Counted from the stretch's first letter, positions 8,426 to 16,331 are shown. The stretch: DNA of 64,000 bases from Jidongwangia harbinensis (GCF_020216025.1 NZ_JAIWNC010000015.1:1-64000); one strand, 5' to 3'. Notes: generated by a model from the letters alone, not told the origin. Made by a program: numbers and translations.

Positions 8426-8787
8426 TAATAGCTTGGCGTGGCGATGTCCGGGTGGGTCTGGGTGGGGACGTTGGCGTCGTCGTCCGGGGTGAGCGTGCCG
8501 CCGAGGTCGAGGATGTGGCGGTGCGCGGCGGCGAGCCGGTCCTCCAGGGTGACGATGCGGCACGCCGCGGTGAGGGGCATGCCCTCGTCGAGGAGTTGGC
8601 GCACGCGGCCGGCGAGCTGGAGCTGGTGCCTCGAGTAGCGGCGGTGGCCGCCCAGCGAGCGCTGCGGTTCGATCAGACCGGCCGTGCCGAGGCTGCGCAG
8701 GAAGGCAGGCGTCACGCCGATCATCTCGGCGGCGCGGCCCATCGTGTATGCCGGGTAGTCGGCGTCGTCAAACGCGGTGTTCATCAT
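8407..8787 (-). CDS. MerR-like helix-turn-helix regulator
   Basis: About 126 residues. The MerR-type winged helix is clear: YTMGRAAEMIGVTPAFLRSLGTAGLI (helix-turn-helix), then the wing GGHRRYSRHQLQLAGRVRQLLDEGMPL, and a short helix with RIVTLEDRLAAAHRHILDL for dimerisation. There is no effector domain and no Cys cluster, so it is not a metal-responsive MerR. The C-terminal 20 residues are polar and run into a minisatellite. Starts at GTG 8796, ATG 8787 and ATG 8784 are all possible; a GGAAGG motif immediately precedes the two ATGs. A strong hairpin (8802-8832) lies just upstream in its leader. The target is unknown. Confidence 0.8.
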   Translation of the reverse strand: MMNTAFDDADYPAYTMGRAAEMIGVTPAFLRSLGTAGLIEPQRSLGGHRRYSRHQLQLAGRVRQLLDEGMPLTAACRIVTLEDRLAAAHRHILDLGGTLTPDDDANVPTQTHPDIATPSYYRTPAP

Positions 8788-8801
8788 GCCTTCCACACAA
8801 T

Positions 8802-8832
8802 CCAGGGCCCCGGCGGGTAACCGGGGCCCTGG
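8802..8832 (-). terminator. Perfect 12-bp hairpin upstream of merR
   Basis: CCAGGGCCCCGG (8802-8813) and its exact complement (8821-8832) flank a 7-nt loop. No U-tract follows on either strand. It lies 5 nt beyond the stop of a candidate small ORF and 15-18 nt before the merR ATGs, so it is either a terminator of the preceding transcript or an attenuator/leader structure for merR. Confidence 0.6.
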
Positions 8833-8836
8833 CTGT

Positions 8837-8998
8837 TCAATTCTGGTGCCGACTGAGGTCGGCGCATGCGGTCGTTCGCCTGCGTGCCGCTAGCGATCGA
8901 CCGTAGTGATGGGCATCGGCTGCGATCACCTCTTGTCGGGTCGGGGACGTTGCGATTTCGCTGAGATGCGGTATCTCGTCCTCCTTACGCCAACTCAA
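8837..8998 (-). CDS. Candidate small protein upstream of merR (unrecognised)
   Basis: A possible 45-53 residue basic protein ending ADLSRHQN. An excellent Shine-Dalgarno (AAGGAGG, complement of about 8981-8987) lies just upstream of an ATA codon, from which the frame is open for 45 codons to the TGA at 8837-8839. The nearest accepted start is TTG at 8996-8998, which overlaps the Shine-Dalgarno and gives 53 residues. The frame is open much further upstream but only through a non-coding minisatellite. The local base composition is lower in GC than the neighbours. I do not recognise the sequence. It could be an uncharacterised leader/partner of merR or chance. Confidence 0.3.
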   Translation of the reverse strand: MSWRKEDEIPHLSEIATSPTRQEVIAADAHHYGRSLAARRRTTACADLSRHQN

Positions 8999-9395
8999 AG
9001 TTGTGCCAGTTGCTTGCCGGCTGTGCGTGGCCGACTCCTTGGATGTTATGCCCACCACGAGCGGATTTCTAGTGTCGCCGCTGTAGATTTTTGCTCGGGT
9101 GCTCGCTCGCGGGGGCGGCTGTCCGTTGCCGGTGGCGCGGTCGGCCTTCGTGGGCCGTCGGCCCGGCTCAGGGTCGGCGGGTTGTGGCGTGCGGTTGAGC
9201 CGGGTGCCGCGTGCCTCCGATGGATATGGCCACCCGGGCGGCGCCGCTGGTCGGCGGGTCGTCGCGGAGGAGGGGAGAGCGGTGGTGTGGCGGCGCGGGG
9301 ACGGGCGCATGGCGCGGCGATGCCGCGTGAGAGAGAGGTGACCGCGTCCCCGCGCCGCCGCGGGAGGGCGGGCCCGTGCCTGCCCGCCCGAGGGG
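8999..9395. other. Intergenic stretch without a supported gene
   Basis: About 400 bp between the candidate small ORF and the 26-bp minisatellite. The part nearest 9000-9090 is relatively AT-rich; the rest is G-rich. Several overlapping frames are open on both strands, but none has codon bias, a recognisable domain or a ribosome-binding site that would support a gene. Confidence 0.5.
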
Positions 9396-9540
9396 AGCCG
9401 GCGTCGGCCCGCCACGTGCGGGGCCGGTGTCGACCCGCCCTGGGTGAGCCGGTGTCGGCCCGCCGCATGGGAGCCGGTGTCGGCCCGCCACGTGCGGAGC
9501 CGGGGTAGGCCCGCTGTGTGCGGGGCCGGTGTCGGCTCCA
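9396..9540. repeat. 25/26-bp tandem repeat, about 5.7 copies
   Basis: Units at 9396-9421, 9422-9446, 9447-9471, 9472-9497, 9498-9523 and a partial 9524-9540, with core GCCGGTGTCGGCCCGCC. Because unit length switches between 25 and 26 bp, the reading frame is lost from unit to unit; the long overlapping frames seen across the array on the minus strand are therefore repeat artefacts and not genes. The array is upstream of the permease operon. Confidence 0.88.
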
Positions 9541-9705
9541 CGGTGTCGCGAGGCTTGCCGAGGGCCGCGCTTGCCTAGAAGTGTGCGGCCGTGGGTGATC
9601 GGCCGGCAACGCAATTAACCCAGCTCATTGACGCGCGTAACAACTGGGGGAGATCATTCCGACAGGCGTGGCCTGGATCACACCGCCCCTGGCTGAGGGA
9701 GAGAC

Positions 9706-11241
9706 ATGAGCACTCCACCCGTCCCCAGCACCGACGAGGAACGACTCGCCCAGCTCGGCTACCAACAGGAACTCCACCGTCGGCTGTCCGGCTTCTCGAA
9801 CTTCGCGGTTTCCTTCTCGATCATCTCCATCCTGGCCGGCGCCATCACGTCGTACGGCATCGCCATGACCGCGGGCGGGCCGATGGCCATCACGCTCGGC
9901 TGGGTCTTCGTCGGCGTCATGGTCACGTTCGTGGCGCTGGCCATGGCCGAGGTGTGCTCGGCGTATCCGACCGCGGGCGCGCTCTACTGGTGGGCGGCCG
10001 CGCTGGCGAAACGCAACAAGGCCGCCTGGGCGTGGTTCGTGGGGTGGTTCAACTTCCTCGGCGAGGTGGCGGTGACCGCGGCCATTGACTTCGGAGCCGC
10101 GATCACCACGTCCGCGTTCCTCAGCCTGACCTTCGACATGGAGGTCACCGCCGGGCGTACCTTCCTGATCTTCCTGGTCATCATCGCCGTGCACGGCCTG
10201 CTGAACACGTTCGGCGTGAACCTGGTCCGGCTGCTGTCCGACGTCAGCGCGTGGTGGCACCTGGTCGGCGTGGCGGTCATCGTGGGCGTGCTGGCCATCG
10301 TGCCGGACCAGCACAAGCCGATCTCCGAGGTGTTCTTCGAGGTCCGCAACGAGACCGGCTTCACGTTCGCCGGGGCGTCGTTGTACGCGGTGCTGATCGG
10401 CCTGTTGATGGCGCAGTACACGTACACCGGCTATGACGCCTCCGCGCACGTCGCGGAGGAGACCCACGACGCGGCCCGCGCGGCGCCCAAGGGCATCGTG
10501 ATGTCCGTGGTGGTCTCGCTGATCGCCGGATTCTTCCTGTTGTTCGCGATCACCTGGTCGATCCAGGACTACGACGCCCAGCGGACCACAGAACTGGGTC
10601 TGCCGCCGGCGCAGATCTTCATCGACGCGGCCGGCGACAACCTGGGCGCGTTCCTGCTGTTCATCTGCATGGTGGCGCAGTGGTTCTGCGGGATGGCGTC
10701 GGTGACCGCGAACTCGCGGATGGCGTACGCGTTCGCCCGGGACGGTGCGCTGCCCGGTTCGCGGCTGTGGAAGCAGGTCAACCCCCGCACGGGTACGCCG
10801 ACGAACTCGATCTGGCTGTGCGTCACGCTGTCCACCCTGCTGGTGCTGCCGTCGTTGTGGAACACCACCGCGTATCTCGCCGCCACGTCGGTCGCGGTGA
10901 TCGGGCTCTACATCGCGTACGTCGGGCCGGTGCTGTTGCGCCGGCTCAACCCGGACTTCCAGCCGGGGCCGTGGAACCTGGGCCGGTGGAGTGCGCCGGT
11001 GGGGTGGATCGCGATCGGCTGGGTAGTGGTGATCTGCGTGCTGTTCGTGCTGCCGCCGGCCAGTCCGATCACGCCGAGCACCTTCAACTACACGATCGTG
11101 GCGGTGGTGGTGGTGCTCGGTCTCGCGACGATCTGGTGGTTCGCCAGCGCCCGCAAGTGGTTCACCGGTCCGAAGCAGAATCTGATCGAGAAGGCGGCGC
11201 AGGGAGAACAGACCATGCCCACCATGCCGACCGACGGATAA
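9706..11241 (+). CDS. APC-superfamily amino acid/polyamine permease
   Basis: A 511-residue inner-membrane transporter with about twelve predicted helices. The conserved first helix motif is FSNFAVSFSIISILAGAITSYG (about residues 27-48), and the consensus GWVFVGVMVTFVALAMAEVCSAYPTAGALYWW follows (about 65-96); both are characteristic of APC permeases of the GABA/choline/ethanolamine-polyamine branch. The ATG at 9706 is preceded by GAGGGAGAG. It heads a rightward gene set with a glutamine-synthetase-like ligase 9 nt downstream, so the substrate is probably an amine destined for gamma-glutamylation (polyamine, ethanolamine or related). A TTGACG at 9628-9633 is a possible -35 element. Confidence 0.9.
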   Translation: MSTPPVPSTDEERLAQLGYQQELHRRLSGFSNFAVSFSIISILAGAITSYGIAMTAGGPMAITLGWVFVGVMVTFVALAMAEVCSAYPTAGALYWWAAALAKRNKAAWAWFVGWFNFLGEVAVTAAIDFGAAITTSAFLSLTFDMEVTAGRTFLIFLVIIAVHGLLNTFGVNLVRLLSDVSAWWHLVGVAVIVGVLAIVPDQHKPISEVFFEVRNETGFTFAGASLYAVLIGLLMAQYTYTGYDASAHVAEETHDAARAAPKGIVMSVVVSLIAGFFLLFAITWSIQDYDAQRTTELGLPPAQIFIDAAGDNLGAFLLFICMVAQWFCGMASVTANSRMAYAFARDGALPGSRLWKQVNPRTGTPTNSIWLCVTLSTLLVLPSLWNTTAYLAATSVAVIGLYIAYVGPVLLRRLNPDFQPGPWNLGRWSAPVGWIAIGWVVVICVLFVLPPASPITPSTFNYTIVAVVVVLGLATIWWFASARKWFTGPKQNLIEKAAQGEQTMPTMPTDG

Positions 11242-11250
11242 GGAAACTGG

Positions 11251-12597
11251 ATGCAACTCGAGGACCTTGATGTCGCCGTCGACAACGGCAGCATCGACAC
11301 GGTGCTGCTGGCCCTGACCGACATGCAGGGCCGGCTGCAGGGCAAGCGCCTGCACGGCCGGTACTTCATGGACGAGGTGGCCGGTGGCGGCAGCGAGGGC
11401 TGCAACTACCTGCTCGCGGTGGACGTGGACATGAACACCGTCGACGGGTACGCGATGTCGTCGTGGAACTCCGGGTACGGCGACTTCGTGATGCGGCCCG
11501 ACTTCGCCACGCTGCGCCGGGTGCCGTGGCAGCCGGGCACCGCGATGGTCCTCGCGGACCTGGAGACGACGGCCGGTGAGCCGGTGTACGCGTCGCCGCG
11601 CCAGATCCTGCGCCGCCAGCTGGACCGGCTGGCGGCGCACGGACTGACCGCGTACGCGGGCACCGAGCTGGAGTTCGTGCTCTACCGGGACACGTACGAG
11701 CAGGCGTTCCGGAAGAACTACCGGGACCTGGAGCCGGCGAACCAGTACAACGTCGACTACTCGATGCTCGGCACCGCGCGGGTGGAGCCCCTGCTGCGCC
11801 GGATCCGGAACGACATGTACGGCGCCGGCCTGGTCCCGGAGAGCGCCAAGGGCGAGTGCAACTTCGGCCAGCACGAGATCGCGTTCCGCTACGCCGAGGC
11901 GCTGACCTGCGCGGACAACCACGTCATCTACAAGAACGGCGCCAAGGAGATCGCCGCGCAGGAGGGCATGGCGCTGACCTTCATGGCCAAGCCGAACGAC
12001 CGGGAGGGCAACTCCTGCCACATCCACTTCTCGTTGCGCGGCGACGACGACCGGTCCGCGATGCTCGGCGACGGCCCGGCCCACCTCAGCGTCACCGGGC
12101 AGCGGGCGGTGGCCGGGCTGCTCGCCACCATGCGGGAGTTCAGCCTGCTGTTCGCGCCGAACATCAACTCGTACAAGCGGTACCAGCCGGGTTCGTTCGC
12201 GCCGACCGCGCTGCGCTGGGGCGTGGACAACCGGACCTGCGCGCTGCGGATGGCGGGGCACGGGCAGGGGATGCGGGTGGAGAACCGGGTGCCGGGCGGG
12301 GACGTGAACCCGTACCTGGCGATCGCCGCGCTGGTCGCCGGCGCGGTGCACGGCATCGAGAACGAGTTGGCGCTGGAGGACGAGTTCGTCGGCAACGCCT
12401 ACGACGACGCGCACGCCCCGCGGGTGCCGTCGACGTTGCGTGACGCCCACGAGTTGTGGGAGCTGAGTCCCACGGCGCGGGAGGCGTTCGGCGCGGAGGT
12501 GGTCGCGCACTACGCGAACATGGCGAAGGTGGAGCTGGCCGCGTACGACGCCGCGGTGACGGACTGGGAGCTGCGGCGCGGCTTCGAGCGCCTGTGA
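11251..12597 (+). CDS. Glutamine synthetase-like gamma-glutamyl-amine ligase
   Basis: A 448-residue member of the glutamine synthetase fold. The N-terminal beta-grasp domain covers about 1-105 (with TDMQGRLQGKRLHGRYFM). The catalytic domain starts near 110 and shows GTELEFVLY (metal ligands), KGECNFGQHEIAFRYA, the NSCHIHFSLRG metal-binding His segment, the NSYKRYQPGSFAPTALRWG ATP/glutamate loop and ENRVPGGDVNPYLAIAALVAG. It lacks the adenylylation-loop Tyr context of true GlnA. Genes of this type beside a permease, aldehyde dehydrogenase and gamma-glutamyl hydrolase encode gamma-glutamylpolyamine or gamma-glutamylethanolamide synthetases (PuuA; Streptomyces GlnA3/GlnA4). The exact amine cannot be told. 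AAGGA precedes the ATG. Confidence 0.88.
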   Translation: MQLEDLDVAVDNGSIDTVLLALTDMQGRLQGKRLHGRYFMDEVAGGGSEGCNYLLAVDVDMNTVDGYAMSSWNSGYGDFVMRPDFATLRRVPWQPGTAMVLADLETTAGEPVYASPRQILRRQLDRLAAHGLTAYAGTELEFVLYRDTYEQAFRKNYRDLEPANQYNVDYSMLGTARVEPLLRRIRNDMYGAGLVPESAKGECNFGQHEIAFRYAEALTCADNHVIYKNGAKEIAAQEGMALTFMAKPNDREGNSCHIHFSLRGDDDRSAMLGDGPAHLSVTGQRAVAGLLATMREFSLLFAPNINSYKRYQPGSFAPTALRWGVDNRTCALRMAGHGQGMRVENRVPGGDVNPYLAIAALVAGAVHGIENELALEDEFVGNAYDDAHAPRVPSTLRDAHELWELSPTAREAFGAEVVAHYANMAKVELAAYDAAVTDWELRRGFERL

Positions 12598-12606
12598 TCC
12601 ACTCGG

Positions 12607-12644
12607 GTGGTACACCACGGTTGTTATGGACGCCGGATAACGAC
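12607..12644 (+). other. Minor hairpins after the ligase gene
   Basis: A short GTGG-TACA-CCAC stem (12607-12618) is followed by an 8-bp stem with one U-G pair (12620-12627 with 12637-12644). The second stem's right arm overlaps by 3 nt the left arm of the large hairpin at 12642-12685, so the two could compete in the transcript. Confidence 0.35.
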
Positions 12645-12685
12645 GCTGGTGTTCCACTGGAGCACTCCAGTGGAACACCAGCGTC
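12642..12685 (+). terminator. Perfect 20-bp hairpin between ligase and aldehyde dehydrogenase genes
   Basis: The arms at 12642-12661 and 12666-12685 are exact reverse complements with a GCAC loop. It follows the ligase stop by 45 nt and precedes the aldehyde dehydrogenase GTG by 15 nt. There is no U-tract, so it could act as a weak terminator, an mRNA-stabilising 3' end for the permease-ligase mRNA, an RNase III site, or a protein-binding palindrome. Confidence 0.7.
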
Positions 12686-12700
12686 AGCGGAGGTGCGCGG

Positions 12701-14053
12701 GTGACTGAGGTGATCAACCCGGCGACGGGGGCGGTGCTGACGGACGTACCCGCGTCGGATCTGGCCCGGACCGACGCGGCGATCGAGCGTGCGCACCGGG
12801 CCTTCGCCGACTGGCGCGGGGTCGCCCCGGCGGACCGCGCCCGCCTGCTGCGCCGGTTCGCGGCGGTGGTCGACGCGCACGTCGACGAACTGGCCGACCT
12901 GGAGGTGCGCAACTCCGGGCACACCATCGGCAACGCCCGCTGGGAGGCGGGCAACGTGCGCGACGTGCTGGACTACTACGCGGGCGCGCCCGAACGCCTG
13001 GCCGGGCGGCAGATCCCGGTGGCCGGCGGGGTGGACGTGACGTTCCACGAGCCGCTCGGCGTGGTCGGGATCATCGTGCCGTGGAACTTCCCGATGCCGA
13101 TCGCGGGCTGGGGGTTCGGGCCGGCGCTGGCGGCCGGCAACACGGTGGTGCTGAAACCGGCCGAGCTGACCCCGCTGACCGCGATCCGCCTGGGTGAGCT
13201 GGCGCTGGAGGCGGGCCTGCCGGAGGACGTGTTCACCGTGCTGCCGGGCAAGGGCGGCGTGGTGGGCCAGCGGTTCGTGACGCATCCGGCGGTCCGCAAG
13301 GTGTGTTTCACCGGCTCCACCGGCGTCGGCAAGTCGATCATGGCGGGCTGTGCCGAGCAGGTGAAGCGGGTGACGCTGGAGCTGGGCGGCAAGAGTGCCA
13401 ACATCGTCTTCGCGGACGCCGACCTGGACCGGGCCGCCGCGTCCGCGCCGGCGAGCGTGTTCGACAACGCCGGGCAGGACTGCTGCGCCCGGTCCCGGCT
13501 GCTGGTCCAGGATTCGGTGTACGACCGCTTCCTGGCCCTGCTGGAGCCGGCCGTGAAGGCGTTCCGGGTGGAGGATCCGTCCCGGCCCACCGCGGAGATG
13601 GGACCGCTCATCTCGGCGGGGCAGCGGTCCAGCGTGGCGTCCTACGTGACCGGCGCCGACGTGGCGTTCACCGGCGACGCCCCGGACGGCGACGGCTGGT
13701 GGTACCCGCCGACGGTGCTGCTCGCGCACTCGACCGGCGACCGGCACTGGCGCGAGGAGGTCTTCGGGCCGGTGCTCTCGGTGCTGCCGTTCCGCGACGA
13801 GGAGGAGGCGCTCCGGCTGGCCAACGACACCGAGTACGGCCTGTCCGGCTCGATCTGGACCCGCGACGTGGGCCGGGCGCTGCGGGTGGCCCGCGGTGTC
13901 GAGTCCGGCAACCTGAGCGTCAACTCGCACTCGTCGGTGCGGTACTCGACTCCGTTCGGCGGGATGAAGCAGTCCGGTCTGGGTCGGGAGCTGGGTCCGG
14001 ACGCCCTGCAGTCGTTCACCGACGTCAAGAACGTCTTCATCTCCACGGATTGA
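12701..14053 (+). CDS. NAD(P)-dependent aldehyde dehydrogenase
   Basis: A 450-residue ALDH-superfamily enzyme, slightly shorter than the usual 475-500. The Rossmann/substrate segment is VVGIIVPWNFPMPIAGWGFGPALAAGNTVVLKPAE. The NAD loop is FTGSTGVGKSI, the general base Glu is E227 in LELGGK, and the nucleophile is C261 or C262 in GQDCCARSR; the doublet Cys is common in aminoaldehyde dehydrogenases. GPVLSVLPF and the C-terminal PFGGMKQSGLGRELG are also present. GTG 12701 is the start, 15 nt after a large hairpin. In context it should oxidise the gamma-glutamyl-amino-aldehyde formed from an imported amine. No amine oxidase is in the cluster, so that step may be done by the SDR or elsewhere. Confidence 0.9.
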   Translation: MTEVINPATGAVLTDVPASDLARTDAAIERAHRAFADWRGVAPADRARLLRRFAAVVDAHVDELADLEVRNSGHTIGNARWEAGNVRDVLDYYAGAPERLAGRQIPVAGGVDVTFHEPLGVVGIIVPWNFPMPIAGWGFGPALAAGNTVVLKPAELTPLTAIRLGELALEAGLPEDVFTVLPGKGGVVGQRFVTHPAVRKVCFTGSTGVGKSIMAGCAEQVKRVTLELGGKSANIVFADADLDRAAASAPASVFDNAGQDCCARSRLLVQDSVYDRFLALLEPAVKAFRVEDPSRPTAEMGPLISAGQRSSVASYVTGADVAFTGDAPDGDGWWYPPTVLLAHSTGDRHWREEVFGPVLSVLPFRDEEEALRLANDTEYGLSGSIWTRDVGRALRVARGVESGNLSVNSHSSVRYSTPFGGMKQSGLGRELGPDALQSFTDVKNVFISTD

Positions 14054-14060
14054 GGGTTGC

Positions 14061-14825
14061 ATGGAACGACTGCAGGACCGGGTCGCGGTGATCACCGGGG
14101 CGGGGAGCGGGATCGGTCGGGCGACGGCCCACCGCTTCGCCGCCGAGGGCGCCCGGGTGGTTTGCGCTGATGTTTCGGAAAAATCGGGCAAGGCAGTGGC
14201 GGCGGAGGTCGGGGGCACGTTCGTGGCCTGCGACGTCGCCGACGAGAACTCGGTCCGCGACCTGTTCGACGGGGTGGCCGCCGACCACGGACGGGTGGAC
14301 ATCGCGTTCAACAACGCCGGCATCTCGCCGCCCGACGACGACTCCATCCTGGTCACCGGGCTGGACGCGTGGGAGCGGGTGCTCAAGGTCAACACCACCA
14401 GCGTGTTCCTGTGCTGCAAGTACGCCATCCCGCACATGCAGCGGCAGGGCAAGGGCTCGATCATCAACACCGCGTCGTTCGTGGCGCTGATGGGCGCGGC
14501 GACCTCGCAGATCGCGTACACGGCAAGCAAGGGCGGAGTGCTGGCGATGACCCGGGAACTGGGCGTGCAGTTCGCCCGGGAGGGCATCCGGGTGAACGCG
14601 CTGTGCCCCGGCCCGGTCGCCACGCCGCTGCTGATGGACCTGTTCGCCAAGGACCCGGAACGCGCCGCGCGGCGGCTGGTGCACGTGCCGATGGGCCGGT
14701 TCGCCGAACCCGAGGAGATCGCCGCCGCGGTGGCGTTCCTGGCCAGCGACGACGCCAGCTTCATGACGGGGGCCCAGTTCGTGGTGGACGGGGGCATCAC
14801 CGGGGCGTACGTCACCCCGCTGTGA
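14061..14825 (+). CDS. Short-chain dehydrogenase/reductase (SDR)
   Basis: A 254-residue classical SDR. The coenzyme motif TGAGSGIG is at 12-19, followed by the NNAG motif. The catalytic Ser sits in NTASFVALMGA, the catalytic pair is Y153 and K157 in YTASK, and the PG motif in LCPGPVATPL completes the site. Acidic D38-like residues after the second strand (VCADVS) favour NAD over NADP. It lies 7 nt downstream of the aldehyde dehydrogenase. It may interconvert an alcohol and the aldehyde used by the dehydrogenase, as would suit ethanolamine- or amino-alcohol-derived intermediates. The substrate is inferred from context only. Confidence 0.88.
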   Translation: MERLQDRVAVITGAGSGIGRATAHRFAAEGARVVCADVSEKSGKAVAAEVGGTFVACDVADENSVRDLFDGVAADHGRVDIAFNNAGISPPDDDSILVTGLDAWERVLKVNTTSVFLCCKYAIPHMQRQGKGSIINTASFVALMGAATSQIAYTASKGGVLAMTRELGVQFAREGIRVNALCPGPVATPLLMDLFAKDPERAARRLVHVPMGRFAEPEEIAAAVAFLASDDASFMTGAQFVVDGGITGAYVTPL

Positions 14826-14851
14826 CGCGACGGTCTGGTTACGGTGGAGAG

Positions 14852-15538
14852 ATGCGCCCGATCATCGGCATCACCACCTACGTGGAACCGGCGTCCTGGG
14901 GGGTCTGGCAGGACCTCGACACGACGCTGGTCCCGCACGCGTACACCGAGGCGGTGACCCGGGCCGGTGGCCGGGCGGTGCTGCTGCCGCCGGACGACGC
15001 CGACGCCGACGTGCTGCGGCTGCTCGACGGCCTGGTGCTCAGCGGCGGCGCCGATCTGGACCCGGCGCTGTACGGCGCGGCCGCGGAGCCGCTGACCGTC
15101 ACCCGGCCGGACCGGGACTCCGCGGAGATGCTGCTCACCCGGGCCGCGCTCGCCGCCGACCTGCCGGTGCTCGGCGTCTGCCGGGGCATCCAGATGCTGG
15201 CGGTGGCCGCCGGCGGCGCCCTGCACCAGCACCTGCCGGACGTGCTCGGGCACGAGAAGCACCGCCCGGCGCCCGGGGTGTACGGCTCGCACGAGGCCCG
15301 GTTCACCCCGGGCAGCCGGATCGCGGCGCTGATGGGCGACGACCGGGAGGTGCACTGCTACCACCACCAGGGGGTGGCCGACCCCGGCACGCTCATCGTC
15401 ACCGGACGGGCCGAGGACGGCACGGTCGAGGCGGTGGAAGATCCGGCGCACAGGTTTGTCCTGGGCGTGCAGTGGCATCCAGAGTTGTACTCCGACCAGC
15501 GCCTGTTCGGTGCCCTGGTGACGGCGGCGACCGCCTGA
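14852..15538 (+). CDS. Class I glutamine amidotransferase-like gamma-glutamyl hydrolase (copy 1)
   Basis: A 228-residue peptidase C26-type hydrolase related to PuuD, the gamma-glutamyl-GABA hydrolase. The nucleophile C110 lies in the elbow GVCRG, the catalytic His is in LGVQWHPE, and the oxyanion strand FSGGADLDP-like region (LVLSGGADLDPALYG) is present. Expected role: release glutamate from a gamma-glutamylated product of the ligase/dehydrogenase pathway. It begins 26 nt after the SDR with GGAGAG upstream. A second homologue starts 29 nt after its stop. Confidence 0.9.
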   Translation: MRPIIGITTYVEPASWGVWQDLDTTLVPHAYTEAVTRAGGRAVLLPPDDADADVLRLLDGLVLSGGADLDPALYGAAAEPLTVTRPDRDSAEMLLTRAALAADLPVLGVCRGIQMLAVAAGGALHQHLPDVLGHEKHRPAPGVYGSHEARFTPGSRIAALMGDDREVHCYHHQGVADPGTLIVTGRAEDGTVEAVEDPAHRFVLGVQWHPELYSDQRLFGALVTAATA

Positions 15539-15567
15539 CCTACGACGAGACGAGGAGACCGCACCAC

Positions 15568-16317
15568 ATGCGCAGGCCCCTGATCGGACTAACCGCATAC
15601 GCACAGCACGTCCAGTACAGCGGCAACGAACTGATGGCCGGGATGCTCCCGATGACGTACGTCCGGGCCGTGCACGCCACCGGCGGCCGCGCGGTCCTGA
15701 TCACCCCGGACGACCCGGGCACCGACGTGCTCGAGTCCCTGGACGGCATCATGTTCTCCGGCGGCGGTGACATCGACCCGGCGTACTGGGGCGCGGAGCC
15801 GCACCCGGCCACCGACATCGACCCGGCCCGGGACACCGCCGAGCTGATGCTGATGAAGGCGGCTCTGGAGATGGACCTGCCGGTGCTCGGCGTCTGCCGG
15901 GGCCAGCAGGTGATGGCGGTGGCCGGCGGCGGTTCGCTGCACCAGCACCTGCCGGACGTGATCGGCCACGACCGGCACCGGGCCGCGCCGGGCACCGACC
16001 CGCTGGCCGCGGACGCCGCCGCGTACGGCCGGCACGACGTGGTCACCAAGACCGGATCCCGGGCGCACGCACTGCTCGGCGGGCACCTCACCGTCAACTC
16101 GTTCCACCACCAGGCGGTGGACGACCCGGGCACGTTCACGCCGACCGGCTGGTGCCCGGACGACCAGGTCATCGAGATCATCGAGGACCCGCGCCGGACG
16201 TTCGCGCTGGGCGTGCAGTGGCACCCGGAACGCACCGGCGACCTGCGGGTGTTCGCCGCGCTGGCGGAGGCCGCGGCCCGCCGCGCCGGGCTGGCCCGCC
16301 CCGCCCTCGCCGCCTGA
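15568..16317 (+). CDS. Class I glutamine amidotransferase-like gamma-glutamyl hydrolase (copy 2)
   Basis: A 249-residue paralogue of the upstream hydrolase, with the nucleophile at the same position (C110 in GVCRGQQVM), the catalytic LGVQWHPE and the FSGGGDIDPAYWG segment. It has an insertion of about 20 residues after the RHRAAPG loop and a different N-terminal lid (YAQHVQYSGNELMAGMLP). Conserved catalytic residues but diverged lid suggest different gamma-glutamyl substrates for the two copies. ACGAGGAGACC precedes the ATG. It is the last gene of the operon. Confidence 0.9.
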   Translation: MRRPLIGLTAYAQHVQYSGNELMAGMLPMTYVRAVHATGGRAVLITPDDPGTDVLESLDGIMFSGGGDIDPAYWGAEPHPATDIDPARDTAELMLMKAALEMDLPVLGVCRGQQVMAVAGGGSLHQHLPDVIGHDRHRAAPGTDPLAADAAAYGRHDVVTKTGSRAHALLGGHLTVNSFHHQAVDDPGTFTPTGWCPDDQVIEIIEDPRRTFALGVQWHPERTGDLRVFAALAEAAARRAGLARPALAA

Positions 16318-16331
16318 CGCCGGGCCGGCGG

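Noticed and set aside
9046-9614. Overlapping minus-strand frames with Pro/Arg/Thr repeats
   Set aside because: They are translations of the 25/26-bp minisatellite in different frames; unit length is not a multiple of three and varies, so no frame is conserved.
9600-9705. Possible GlnR box upstream of the permease/ligase operon
   Set aside because: GTAAC occurs near 9636, but the second half-site with suitable spacing (GaAAc-like) is not present.
9625-12954. Long minus-strand frame (over 1100 codons) opposite the permease and ligase genes
   Set aside because: Antisense shadow: repetitive Arg/His/Val composition, no domain; the plus strand encodes clear APC permease and GS-like proteins.
12164-15604. 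Minus-strand frame of over 1100 codons across the aldehyde dehydrogenase, SDR and hydrolase genes
   Set aside because: Antisense shadow; real proteins with all active-site motifs are on the plus strand.
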